Source: Stramonita haemastoma | Taxonomy: Eukaryota; Mollusca; Gastropoda; Neogastropoda; Muricidae | Direction: 5' to 3' | NCBI GenBank assembly: GCA_030674155.1 | Contig: CM060342.1 | Location: 13,226,531 to 13,290,530, forward strand | Length of the DNA stretch: 64,000 bases | In this document: one piece after another, positions 45,896 to 49,990 of the stretch | Position numbering within the stretch: position 1 is the first letter of the stretch | How the letters are laid out: each line of letters begins with the position of its first letter | Notes under the pieces: generated by a model | Seen by the model: the letters and a program-made list of their open reading frames with translations, nothing else | What the model was told of the DNA's origin: nothing | The model's database searches: none | Made by a program: the position numbers and the translations under genes

Positions 45896-48508
45896 AGAGA
45901 GACAGACAGACAGACAGACAGAGACAGATAGAAACAGAGAGTGTGTATTTTTGGTTTTTTTAATTTTCATTCTTATATATCATGGATAATGTGTGTGTGT
46001 GTGTGTGTGCACGCGCATGTGCGCATGAGAACTGAAATGTATACACATTTTATTCCTTTGCTTCCTGGGGAATTTTTCCTCAAGTCAGCAAACGCACACC
46101 CTGATCGTTGTCGATGACAAGACCCATTAATTAGCAAATTTTAAAAATGTCATAACTTGCTTAAAATGCTTTTGGATTTAACACAGCAAGGTGCAGAAAA
46201 CAAGGCAGTATCTCACTAAAGCAAGGCTGTAACTCGTGCAAGAATCATGTTTTTAAAAAAAATTTTGTTATGTTTTTTGCGGGCAGGATAGCTAAGTGGT
46301 CAGAGCACTCGTTCCCTCAAGTCAAGTTAAACAGCGTTGAGCATGGTTGCCAGTTGGGTGACCGTTATCGCGCCTTGGCTTCAGTACAGTCCCCCAAGTT
46401 CACCAAGCTGTAAATGGGTACCTACCCTCTTTAGGGTCAGGGAAGGTAAAGCAGTGAGGGAGAGGAGATGGGCGCTGCCATCAATAAGCTGAAAAGCTGA
46501 GGTCTTTGATGCCTCACTCCCCTACGATTGCCTAGGTTATGGGACACCTTTACCTTTACCTTTTTTTGGTTTTTGCTGTAAAGAGTTACAGAATTGTTAA
46601 TTTTTTCTCTCTCCCTTTTTCAGGCAAACCAGTAGGGGACACCATCCTGTACTTCGGCTGTCGTCGGAAGACAGAAGACTTTATCTACCAGGAGGAGATG
46701 AACACGAGTTAACAAAATTGACCTTTTTTTTCTCTCCCTTTTTCAGGCAAACCAGTAGGGGACACCATCCTGTATTTCGGCTGTCGTCGGAAGACGGAGG
46801 ACTTTATCTACCAGGAGGAGATGGACGAGTACGTCAGCAATGGCTCCCTCACCAAGCTGTACACAGCCTTCTCCCGCGACCAGGGACACAAGGTCTACGT
46901 GCAGCATCTCCTGCAGCAGAACAAGGACGAGACCTGGAACGTCCTGGAAAACAACGGCCATTTCTACATCTGTGGGTGAGTGGATCTGCTTTTTTTGTGT
47001 GTGTTGTGGAGAACAGCGGCCATTTCAAACAACGGCCATTTCTACATCTGTGGGCGAGTGGAGAGATCTGCTTTTTTGTGTGTGCTGTGTTGTGGAATAC
47101 AACAGCCATTTCAAACAACGGCCATTTCTACATTTGTGGGTGAGTGGAGAGATCTGCTTTTTGTGTGTGTGTGTTGTGGAAAACAATTGTCATTTGTACA
47201 TCTGTGGGTGAGTGGATCTGTTTTTTGTGTGTTGTGGAAAACAGTGACATTTGGGTGAGTGGATCTGCTTTGAATGTTGTGGAAAACAATTGTCATTTGT
47301 ACATCTGTGGGTGAGTGGATAGATCTGCTTTTTGTGTGTTGTGGAAAACAACAGCCATTTCTACATCTGTGGGTGAGTGGATAGATCTGTTTTTGGAGTT
47401 TTTTTGTTTTTAAAAAAAAAATTGGGGGGGTGAGTGGATCTGCTTTGTTTGTTGTGGAAAAGAACAGCCATTTCTATATCTTTTGGTAAGTGGATCTGCT
47501 TTTGTATGTTGTGGAAAACAATGTCCACTTCTATATCTGATGCCAATGGTGAGATTTTGCGTATGCCAACATTTACCTACCATTAAAGTAGCTGCATTCT
47601 TTTGGGGATGATGTCTAAACACCACACCAACGTGCATGTACTTTTTAAAGTTTTGTTCACCGTTTCTACAAGCACGCACTGGCCTACTCATTTGAAAAGG
47701 CAGAAGAGATTTCTGATGTGTATGCAAGATGTTTTCGCAAGATGTTCTCTGTGTGTTCACACACAGGACCTCATATTTTAGTCTTGCCCAAGGACTTCCA
47801 TGAAAGTCGTTACTGATAACTCCAGGGGGGAAGTCCCTGCAGCAGGCTCGAACCCAGACCATCAGATCACGAGTTTAACGCTCTATTCTCTAGATTATCC
47901 CACCTTCCCTAAGTGCAGTATCAAAAATCAAATCAAATCAAATCGATTTTTTATTTCCAGATGGTACATTGAATAAGCATTGATTTGCTTTTTTTCAACT
48001 GTATGAAACTGAAAGTGATGTTGTTGTTCCCCAGCTTAACACTCTGGGGGGTCACCCGGAATGAGTTCTCTGACTCACTAATCCCACCTGGGAATCCCTG
48101 TGAGATTGAAATTGCACACTAAATGAGAAGTTTGCGTGTATGACTATTTTCAAGTACCTCGCCATATAGGCAGCCATACTCCGACTTCAGAGGATTTTTT
48201 CTCCTTTAGAGGAGAGTGCAAGTTGTTCTGTTAAGAGCTTGTCATGGCTGAAGGCAATTTCAACACAACATTTTACAACATCACAACTTGAGCTGACATC
48301 AATAACTGACACAGCTTTTGGCCTGAGCCATTGAAAGTGATGAACTGTTCCTGTGTCGTGCAGAGACGCGCGAAACATGGCTCGCGACGTGTTGTCAACG
48401 TTGGAGAGCATCATCATGGAGAAAGGCAACCTGGACAAGGAGCAGGCGGACCAGTACATCAAGAAACTGCAGAACAAGGGACGCTACTCGGCCGATGTCT
48501 GGAGCTGA
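26982..48508 (+). CDS. POR: NADPH-cytochrome P450 reductase (14 exons, joined; initiator exon not found)
   Basis: Joined exons: 26982-27097, 27698-27755, 30283-30411, 33302-33451, 35131-35255, 36631-36720, 37846-37947, 38888-39004, 41015-41133, 42105-42285, 43059-43208, 45000-45264, 46747-46975, 48364-48508. They total 1976 nt, one short of 659 codons because of a missing base in the tenth exon. Order: membrane anchor; FMN flavodoxin domain ([47 protein letters not shown]); connecting domain; FAD domain ([16 protein letters not shown]); NADPH domain ([34 protein letters not shown]); terminal DVWS. Human POR is about 680 residues, so only roughly 15-25 N-terminal residues are missing. In animals it passes electrons from NADPH through FAD and FMN to ER P450s and haem oxygenase. 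Confidence 0.95.
27150..27470. repeat. G-run and (GT)n tract
   Basis: G-runs at 27136-27166, then GT/GTAGG repeats to 27470, beginning about 40 bases after the donor. Confidence 0.9.
27473..27655 (-). repeat. SINE-A, reversed, internally deleted
   Basis: Tail TTTATTCTTTTATTTCAAGA, ACATCCAGTCCCTGTGTGTA; the core is lost; head TCAGATCATGAGCTCAGTGC and CTAACCACTAGGCCTACC. It ends about 40 bases before the next exon. Confidence 0.75.
27698..27755 (+). CDS. POR: POR exon: linker after the anchor
   Basis: Encodes (L)[19 protein letters not shown], equivalent to the human linker around SSFVEKMKKT before the FMN domain. Acceptor GGTGCAG|GC, donor CAT|GTAGTC (weak), phase 2 in, phase 0 out. Confidence 0.88.
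27850..28130. repeat. T-run, (GA)n, (GT)n and GAGT repeats
   Basis: T-run 27847-27867, G-run, then GAGA and (GT)n 27935-27986 and compound GT/GAGT/GCGC repeats to 28115. From 28140 to 28475 the intron is ordinary AT-rich sequence. Confidence 0.85.
28478..28770 (+). repeat. SINE-T, full copy with 15-bp target-site duplication
   Basis: Head GCCGCCGCTGTAGTCTAGTG, anticodon-arm-like TTGGACTCGTAATCTAA (CGT at the anticodon position, tRNA-Thr-like) and B box GGGTTCGATCCCAGC. Body GAAAAGGCACTTTACGGCTA, GTGTAAAAGGGGTACCAACC, GAGTCTATGACTCTCAGTCA; tail GACAGACTTTAACTTTTTT. ACTGTTGGAAAATTA occurs on both sides (28463-28477 and 28771-28785), a clear target-site duplication. Confidence 0.96.
28800..29340 (+). 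repeat. SINE-B, interrupted copy
   Basis: Head GGCTAGCCTTGTGGTTAGAG and GGGTTCAAGCCTCAC; GTGGAGTTAACATCAGAACC. The core is interrupted at about 29010-29125 by one unit of the minisatellite seen at 546-1400 (GGAAAAACTGAAAATCTAAT then A-run). It resumes CACGCAGAACATCTTGCACT and the B tail CAGACATCATCCCTGAAGTG ... AATCTCACCCATTTCTGGAA. Confidence 0.82.
29870..30140. repeat. (GT)n compound microsatellite
   Basis: (GT)n 29871-29918, GT/GTGGT to 29952, then GTAT/GCAT/GCGT variants and a final (GT)n 30108-30137. The 29341-29869 part is AT-rich with A/T runs and no recognised element. Confidence 0.93.
30283..30411 (+). CDS. POR: POR exon: start of FMN domain
   Basis: Encodes [20 protein letters not shown] and [29 protein letters not shown] is the FMN phosphate-binding loop of the diflavin reductases. 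Acceptor CAACAG|GG, donor ATG|GTGAGA; phase 0 both sides. Confidence 0.97.
30590..30880 (+). repeat. Dispersed element H
   Basis: TTTCCTCTTTTCTATCCCTT, TCTATTTTCTGCCTGTCGGG, TTAAAAGATAACAATTCTCT and GATGCACTGGGCCTGACTTG match the copies at 32205 and 36070. About 300 bp; structure unknown. Confidence 0.8.
31005..31225 (+). mobile_element. LINE ORF2 C-terminus, 5'-truncated
   Basis: Encodes [20 protein letters not shown] and [20 protein letters not shown], the W...W...A-x-DR-x-x-W-R pattern typical of the extreme C-terminus of many non-LTR ORF2 proteins. A stop codon (TGA) and the tail GAGTGAGTGAGATGAG follow. Only about 70 codons remain. Confidence 0.72.
31226..31585 (+). repeat. SINE-B, decayed copy
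   Basis: GAGTTAACATCAGTATGAAT, core AAGATGAGACTTTAAGCTGA and CATGCATAACATCTTGTGCA. The B tail is CATGTTCAGACATTGTACCT, TGGCATATGCAAAAATCTCA and CAGAGCTCTAGCTGAGGAAC. Confidence 0.8.
31680..31765. repeat. (CA)n microsatellite
   Basis: CA repeat of about 85 bp with AACA and CCAC interruptions. The 31770-32200 stretch is ordinary AT-rich intron. Confidence 0.95.
32205..32530 (+). repeat. Dispersed element H, longest copy
   Basis: GGGGATGCCGGGGACCTGTC, AGTATAAATAGCATCTCCAT, TTCCCTCTTTTCTATTCCTC, AAGATAACATTTCTCTCCAT, GACCAGACTTGTCAGGCGCT. All other copies can be aligned to this one. Confidence 0.82.
32650..33015 (+). repeat. SINE-G (tRNA-like head)
   Basis: Head AGCAGTGGTTAGCACCTTGG and GTGGGTTCAAATCCCATAAG. 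The body has CAGTGGGAAGACTGGGACCA, GGGGATGAGACATAATGAAT and GAGCAGCATGGGAACAGCAG. A diverged partial copy is at 59475-59580. Confidence 0.65.
33060..33300. repeat. (GT)n array ending in a splice acceptor
   Basis: GT with GTAT/GCAT variants in two blocks (33063-33130 and 33173-33300). The second block runs directly into TGTGTGTGCAG of the next exon. Confidence 0.93.
33302..33451 (+). CDS. POR: POR exon: FMN domain, [10 protein letters not shown] loop
   Basis: Encodes [20 protein letters not shown] then [20 protein letters not shown] and ends GLNYA. It matches the human segment [20 protein letters not shown], which contacts the FMN ring. Acceptor (TG)n-CAG|GA, donor GCT|GTGAGT; phase 0 both sides. 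Confidence 0.97.
33520..33715 (+). repeat. SINE-C (tRNA-like head), single copy
   Basis: Head ATTGGTGGTCTAGAGTAACG and GGTGGTTCGATCCTTGTTTA; body GTCTTTTGGATGAGCGATAA then ACCGAGGTCTTGTGTGTTGC, a distant version of the shared SINE core. Nothing is recognised from 33716 to 34170. Confidence 0.65.
34170..34480 (-). repeat. SINE-A, reversed, diverged
   Basis: ACATCCAGTCCCTGTGTGCA, AATTTTGTCATCGATTCCCA, GGGACCTTGGTTTATAATCT, TGAAGGACTTTTGGGAAGTG. The head end is decayed. Confidence 0.82.
34715..35065 (-). repeat. SINE-A, reversed full copy just before a POR exon
   Basis: TTCTTTTATATCGAGGATAA, ACATCCAGTCCCTGTGTGTA, GCGCAAGATGTTCTGTGTGC, TACAGTCTCATCCGAAAGAC, GGAATCGAACCCGGGTCGTC, TCTGACCATTAGGCTATCCC. 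The last part of the head is repeated at 35080-35103 (TTCTGACCATTAGGCTATCC), 27 bases before the exon at 35131. Confidence 0.92.
35131..35255 (+). CDS. POR: POR exon: end of FMN domain
   Basis: Encodes [20 protein letters not shown] then [20 protein letters not shown], nearly identical to the vertebrate sequence. Acceptor GGACAG|GT, donor CCAA|GTGAGT; phase 0 in, phase 2 out. Confidence 0.97.
35835..35915 (+). repeat. SINE-B tail fragment
   Basis: CGCATACACTAAATCTCACA, GTACCATGGAGCTCTAGCCA. The rest of 35256-35834 is AT-rich intron with (A)n and (TAAA)n runs and no element I recognise. Confidence 0.55.
36070..36380 (+). repeat. Dispersed element H
   Basis: GGGGACCTTTCAGTATAAAA, TTCCCTCTTTTCTATCCCTC... 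pattern, TAGAAAATAACATTTCTCTC, GGGCCTGACTTGTCAGGCAC. Confidence 0.82.
36631..36720 (+). CDS. POR: POR exon: FMN/connecting domain junction
   Basis: Encodes (N)[20 protein letters not shown] then GVEATGEDI; human has EEDFITWREQFWPAVCEHFG. Acceptor (TG)n-CAG|CA, donor TCAA|GTGAGT; phase 2 both sides. Confidence 0.96.
36785..37046 (+). repeat. SINE-S, 5'-truncated
   Basis: Starts within the 5S-like part (CCCCAAGTCAGCGTTGAGCG, TTGGATGGGTGACCGTTTGC) and ends GTTATGGGACACCTTTACCT. The tRNA-like head is missing. Confidence 0.9.
37056..37432 (+). mobile_element. TIR element M, 3'-truncated copy
   Basis: Begins TGTGATGCTCCACCACATAA after a TA dinucleotide and follows the complete copy at 48880-49304 for about 375 bp (GAGGGCTGTGGTATCTTTAA against GAGGGCTTGGGTATTTTCAA). 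The right terminal inverted repeat is missing; SINE-head-like sequence (GAGGCTCTGGGTTCAGTATC) follows. Confidence 0.82.
37530..37662. repeat. (GT)n then (GTGA)n
   Basis: GT repeat to 37608, GGGT and then about ten GTGA/GAGT units. Confidence 0.95.
37846..37947 (+). CDS. POR: POR exon: connecting region
   Basis: Encodes [20 protein letters not shown] then [14 protein letters not shown], matching human RQYELVVHTDIDAAKVYMGE...LKSYENQKPP in position. It is less conserved, as expected for this linker. Acceptor (TG)n-CAG|CA, donor GACC|GTGAGT; phase 2 both sides. Its last 15 bases and donor are copied at about 38408. Confidence 0.93.
38090..38350 (-). mobile_element. LINE C-terminal fragment
   Basis: Minus-strand frame with [33 protein letters not shown] and a tail ending [10 protein letters not shown]-x-x-C ... 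EDEYHLL ... C is a common C-terminal pattern of mollusc non-LTR elements. It is followed on the + strand by simple repeats; no target-site duplication identified. Confidence 0.7.
38408..38446 (+). repeat. Copy of POR exon edge with a mutated donor
   Basis: TGAGAGACCAGAGACC followed by ATGAGTAATGTATTGAGTGT repeats the edge at 37932-37968, but the donor GT has become AT. The LINE fragment and simple repeats separate the two copies. Confidence 0.9.
38500..38650. repeat. (GT)n-rich blocks
   Basis: GT repeats at 38500-38512, 38570-38650. The 38651-38880 stretch before the next exon is plain AT-rich intron. Confidence 0.85.
38888..39004 (+). CDS. POR: POR exon: start of FAD/connecting domain
   Basis: Encodes [20 protein letters not shown] then [19 protein letters not shown]. 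Human has PPFDAKNPFLAAVTTNRKLN ... HLELDISDSKIRY. Acceptor GTGGCAG|AC with little pyrimidine, donor TCAG|GTGTGT; phase 2 both sides. The exon end is the seed of the array at 39065-40390. Confidence 0.96.
39065..40390 (+). repeat. Array of copied exon edge plus splice donor (8 clear, 2 diverged units)
   Basis: Each unit holds the last about 45 bases of the preceding exon (CTGTATGCACATTGAGCTGG, then GGCTCTAAAATCAG) followed by GTGTGTGG and a GT/GGGGT spacer. Starts of the exon-like part are near 39076, 39168, 39308, 39400, 39494, 39583, 39675 and 39813; diverged ones are near 40135 and 40328. Most units still encode CMHIELDIS(A/G)SKIR. Reading through the true donor reaches TGA at 39066-39068. 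Confidence 0.93.
40391..40500. repeat. (GT)n-rich end of the array
   Basis: GTGGATGGGTGAGTGAATGT at about 40418 repeats the same words near 40222, so the diverged units are themselves duplicated with about 200-bp spacing. Confidence 0.75.
40626..40919 (+). repeat. SINE-T, full copy with 13-bp target-site duplication
   Basis: Complete family T element with CTAACCCACACCC on both sides (40613-40625, 40920-40932). Only the tail length and a few substitutions differ from 28478-28770. Confidence 0.96.
41015..41133 (+). CDS. POR: POR exon: FAD domain
   Basis: Encodes (R)[20 protein letters not shown] then [19 protein letters not shown]. Human has RYESGDHVAVYPANDSALVN ... LDVVMSLNNLDEE. Acceptor GTTGCAG|AT, donor GACG|GTTAGT; phase 2 in, phase 1 out. 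Confidence 0.96.
41285..41572 (-). repeat. SINE-T, reversed full copy
   Basis: CCTAAGGCTCATCAGGCCGG to GATTACGAGTCCAACACCCT and GACTACCGCGGCGGC. It sits within a reversed SINE-B tail that continues at 41573. Confidence 0.94.
41573..41890 (-). repeat. SINE-B tails, reversed, two in tandem
   Basis: CTGAGGTTCACCAATTGTGA ... TTTGTCATCTGTTCCAACTG (41573-41760), then a second tail GTTCATCAATGGTGAG ... TAGCCACATTCTGACTTGGG (41795-41890). (TAA)n at 41901-41935 and repeat J-like ATGGAATTTATGTAGCGCTC (41961 on) follow. Confidence 0.75.
42105..42285 (+). CDS. POR: POR exon: FAD domain, with a one-base deletion
   Basis: Encodes [20 protein letters not shown] then HYVDIQ-T-P, matching human [20 protein letters not shown]. 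After the C-run at 42185-42188 the frame shifts by one; the +1-restored frame reads [20 protein letters not shown] then [12 protein letters not shown]. In the literal frame a TGA follows within eight codons. Exon ends are intact (CTTTCAG|AC; AAAG|GTAGGG), and the phase to the next exon fits only if one base is added. Either a homopolymer sequencing error or a real null mutation. Confidence 0.93.
42320..42530. repeat. (GT)n then (TA)n
   Basis: GT array 42320-42405 directly after the donor, then TA-rich arrays 42457-42525 that border a SINE-S. Confidence 0.95.
42526..42822 (+). repeat. SINE-S, full copy
   Basis: GGGGCAGGATAGCTTAGTGG, GTCAAGTTAAGCTGTGTCGA, TTGGATGGGTGACCATTTCC, GGTCAGGGAAGGTAAAGCAG, AGATGGGCGCCGCCCTCAAC, GTTATGGGACACCTTTACCT. 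Inserted between (TA)n and a TATATAT stretch, so the target duplication is unreadable. Confidence 0.92.
42868..42927 (+). repeat. Upstream copy of the first 60 bases of the next POR exon
   Basis: Repeats 43059-43118 with its flanking acceptor region (TGTGTCCCTCAAAG against GTGTCTCCCTCAGAG). The acceptor AG has become AA, and CTG (Leu) has become TGG (Trp) inside. The copy runs straight into (GT)n at 42928-42995. Offset 191 bases. Confidence 0.93.
42928..42995. repeat. (GT)n microsatellite
   Basis: Pure GT repeat between the exon copy and the real exon. Confidence 0.97.
43059..43208 (+). CDS. POR: POR exon: FAD-binding RxYS motif
   Basis: Encodes [40 protein letters not shown] and [10 protein letters not shown]. 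The RLYSISSS segment is the FAD pyrophosphate/isoalloxazine-binding RxYS(I)xSS motif. Acceptor CCCTCAG|AG, donor CCAAG|GTGAGG; phase 0 both sides. (CTG)n/(GGT)n at 43222-43262 starts 13 bases after the exon. Confidence 0.96.
43775..44893. mobile_element. piggyBac-like non-autonomous element, 1119 bp
   Basis: Perfect 16-bp terminal inverted repeats CCCTAGTAGCGCTGTT (43775-43790) and AACAGCGCTACTAGGG (44878-44893). TTAA lies on both sides (43771-43774, 44894-44897), the target duplication of piggyBac elements. The interior is mosaic, with CpG-rich parts around 44200-44260 and 44430-44470 (GATCGCGATC motifs). No transposase-like frame; the longest frames are under 100 codons. Confidence 0.88.
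45000..45264 (+). CDS. POR: POR exon: FAD domain end and NADPH-binding start
   Basis: Encodes [60 protein letters not shown] and [20 protein letters not shown]. GVATxWL is FAD-binding and GPGTGxAPFRGF is the NADPH pyrophosphate loop. The loop keeps Arg where human POR has Ile (GVAPFIGF). Acceptor ACTCAG|GT, donor AGG|GTACGG; phase 0 in, phase 1 out. Confidence 0.97.
45419..45745 (-). mobile_element. LINE C-terminal fragment in a POR intron
   Basis: The minus-strand frame encodes [49 protein letters not shown] and [11 protein letters not shown]-x-x-Q-x-x-I-x-R-L-R-T-G-H ... C-x-C-G ... E-H-x-L-x-x-C is the post-RNase H tail of many arthropod/mollusc LINEs. A related tail is at 52215-52395. 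Confidence 0.82.
45828..45935. repeat. (GT)n and (GACA)n
   Basis: GT repeat 45829-45892 followed by GACAGACA units to 45930. No recognised element between 45940 and 46270. Confidence 0.95.
46277..46562 (+). repeat. SINE-S, full copy
   Basis: GCGGGCAGGATAGCTAAGTG, GTCAAGTTAAACAGCGTTGA, AGTTGGGTGACCGTTATCGC, GGTCAGGGAAGGTAAAGCAG, GTTATGGGACACCTTTACCT. A small deletion removes GGAT from the 5S-like TTGGATGGGTGACC. Confidence 0.92.
46624..46712 (+). repeat. Upstream copy of a POR exon start with an intact acceptor
   Basis: Bases 46624-46700 repeat 46747-46823, with the T-rich acceptor CTCTCCCTTTTTCAG also copied; offset 123 bases. Only three differences fall in the coding part, all synonymous third positions (TAC/TAT, ACA/ACG, GAA/GAG). 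Past the copied part the frame reads AAC ACG AGT then TAA at 46710-46712, so splicing to this copy would end the protein. Confidence 0.95.
46747..46975 (+). CDS. POR: POR exon: NADPH-binding domain
   Basis: Encodes [60 protein letters not shown] and NNGHFYICG. Human has [40 protein letters not shown] and AHIYVCGDAR. CRRxxED and the Ser/Arg/Lys/Tyr of AFSRDQxxKVYVQ bind NADPH. Acceptor TTTTTCAG|GC, donor TGTGG|GTGAGT; phase 1 in, phase 2 out. Confidence 0.97.
47030..47530 (+). repeat. Tandem copies of the preceding exon edge plus donor
   Basis: About seven units of roughly 55-110 bp repeat AACAACGGCCATTTCTACAT, CTGTGG|GTGAGTGG and TTTTTGTGTGTGTTGTGGA. Edges are near 47053 (GC donor), 47139, 47206, 47310, 47371, 47486 (GTAAGT) and a partial at 47538. 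Reading through the true donor gives an immediate TGA. Confidence 0.93.
47535..47893 (-). repeat. SINE-B, reversed near-complete copy
   Basis: CCAATGGTGAGATTTTGCGT, GGGGATGATGTCTAAACACC, GCAAGATGTTCTCTGTGTGT, TCGAACCCAGACCATCAGAT and CTAGATTATCCCACC. The ATGTTTTCGCAAGATGTTCT part shows a small internal duplication. Confidence 0.87.
48010..48345 (-). repeat. SINE-D, reversed, ending at the last POR exon
   Basis: On the minus strand it ends AGTGTTAAGCTGGGGAACAA followed by (CAA)n. Shared with 54560-54735 and 57728-58050: TCACCCGGAATGAGTTCTCT, CTAATCCCACCTGGGAATCC, AGTACCTCGCCATATAGGCA, GTTCTGTTAAGAGCTTGTCA, TGACATCAATAACTGACACA. Its 5' end is within about 20 bases of the final POR acceptor. 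Confidence 0.88.
48364..48508 (+). CDS. POR: POR last coding exon
   Basis: Encodes (G)[40 protein letters not shown] and YSADVWS then TGA (48506-48508). The penultimate Trp is the residue that stacks on FAD and is displaced by nicotinamide in the mammalian enzyme. Acceptor GTCGTGCAG|AG, phase 2. Confidence 0.97.
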
Positions 48509-48879
48509 GCCAAGAGAATATAATCATCGTTGTTCATTGTTTGGTAGTATTTTCTTGTTTGTTGATGGGTTGTTTTTTGGTGGTTGTTGTTTTGTTTTGT
48601 TTTTGAATGACCAGTGGTCAAGATTTGGGACTGTGTATTATCTGAGACTGGTAGCAGAGAAGAAGGAATCCGTTTGGTGTCCGTGTGTGTGTGTGTGATT
48701 AATGGTTCGGTTCTGTTTGTTTCAGGTGAGAGTTTCGTTACCAGCTTTAACCGTTAGCATGTCACAGATATTCCTCTGTTCTTTCCTTTGCTGCTAGATT
48801 ATTGTTCTTGACCATCTTTGAGAATGACCTTGCCTGCATTGAAAACAACAATTTCTGTTGGAACAGCGGAACTGATATA

Positions 48880-49304
48880 TGTGACGCTCCACCACATAAT
48901 GAGACGGAGTGCACATGAGGTCAATTTTTAGTTATTGACATGTTATTAATGTGCAATAAAGTGGCTATCAAATACAAAAAAACCGATTGAAAATCGGACA
49001 ATTCTGTGCAACATTATTACAAATTGAAATGATAGACGGCAGGATGTGACAAAATGAGAAACCGGCAAGTTTATTTTAGTAACAGGTTGTCAGAATGAGG
49101 GCTTGGGTATTTTCAAAGCACATTTAAAAGCAAAAGGAATAAAAATTATGCCTTGATATTTCATTATAAGATAAATAAACAGATCTAGTTTAATAATCAA
49201 TCAATATCTCAAAATTGACAGCTTGACCCCCACCTGCCTTTAAAGGCTCCTAGCGCAAAATTAGGTAATGTGCTAAGCGACTCATTTCGTGGTGGAGCGT
49301 CACA
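48880..49304. mobile_element. TIR element M, complete copy, 425 bp
   Basis: Terminal inverted repeats: the outer 16 bp TGTGACGCTCCACCAC are perfect, and 27 bp match with three mismatches. Flanked by TA on both sides (48878-48879, 49305-49306). The interior is AT-rich without coding capacity. TA flanks suggest mobilisation by a Tc1/mariner-type transposase, but the termini do not match a family I can name. A truncated second copy is at 37056. Confidence 0.85.
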
Positions 49305-49655
49305 TATGACATTTGTATGTGGGTCACAGAAGCTAGAAGATCATGCAGAAACATTTTGCTTGCTTTAATAAGTAAAAGAAATTCCTAAAAAAAACAAAAA
49401 TTGTTTTAATCTTCTTCTAATGTGCCTGTAAGGATGTTGATTTGCACTGAATGTGTTGGAAAAATGGCCAAACCATTCATGACAACAGGCACTTGGTGTT
49501 TGTTTTTGTCAATTTTTTTTTTCAGTTCAGAGTCATTGTCAGATTCATCCTTATTCCTATCACATTTATCATTGTCAAGCAAGGCCTCTAATATATACCT
49601 AAGCCCCATCTTGATTCGCATCTGAAAAAGAATGAGTAAAATTCACTCTTAACCT

Positions 49656-49990
49656 TTGAAAAAAAAAATATATATAGGCACAATGTGCAGCCATTACAAG
49701 GAGCCTTGTTTTGGAACCAGGTGTACCTATAATTTGGTTTGGTTTGGTCACACCACAAGACACAACACCCTAGCAAAAACCATCCTACAAGGAACAGTCG
49801 AGGGCAAGAGAAGAAGAGGCCGCCAAAAGAAATCATGGGTTGACAACATCAAAGAATGGACCGCCCAACCCCTGCAACACCTCCTACTAGCCACACAGGA
49901 TCGTGAAGCATGGAAAAAGATCACTGTTGCGTCTTCTCTCATGTCCCCCCTACGTCCTTTGGGACATGGGACTGAGTGAGTGAGTGAGTA
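49656..49990 (+). mobile_element. LINE ORF2 C-terminus with GAGT tail
   Basis: Frame ending at the TGA near 49977 encodes FGHTTRHNTLAKTILQGTVE, GKRRRGRQKKSWVDNIKEWT and ATQDREAWKKITVASSLMSP. G-K-R-x-R-G-R-x-x-x-x-W ... DR-x-x-W is the ORF2 end of many non-LTR elements. It is followed by (GAGT)n, like the fragment at 31005-31225. Confidence 0.83.
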
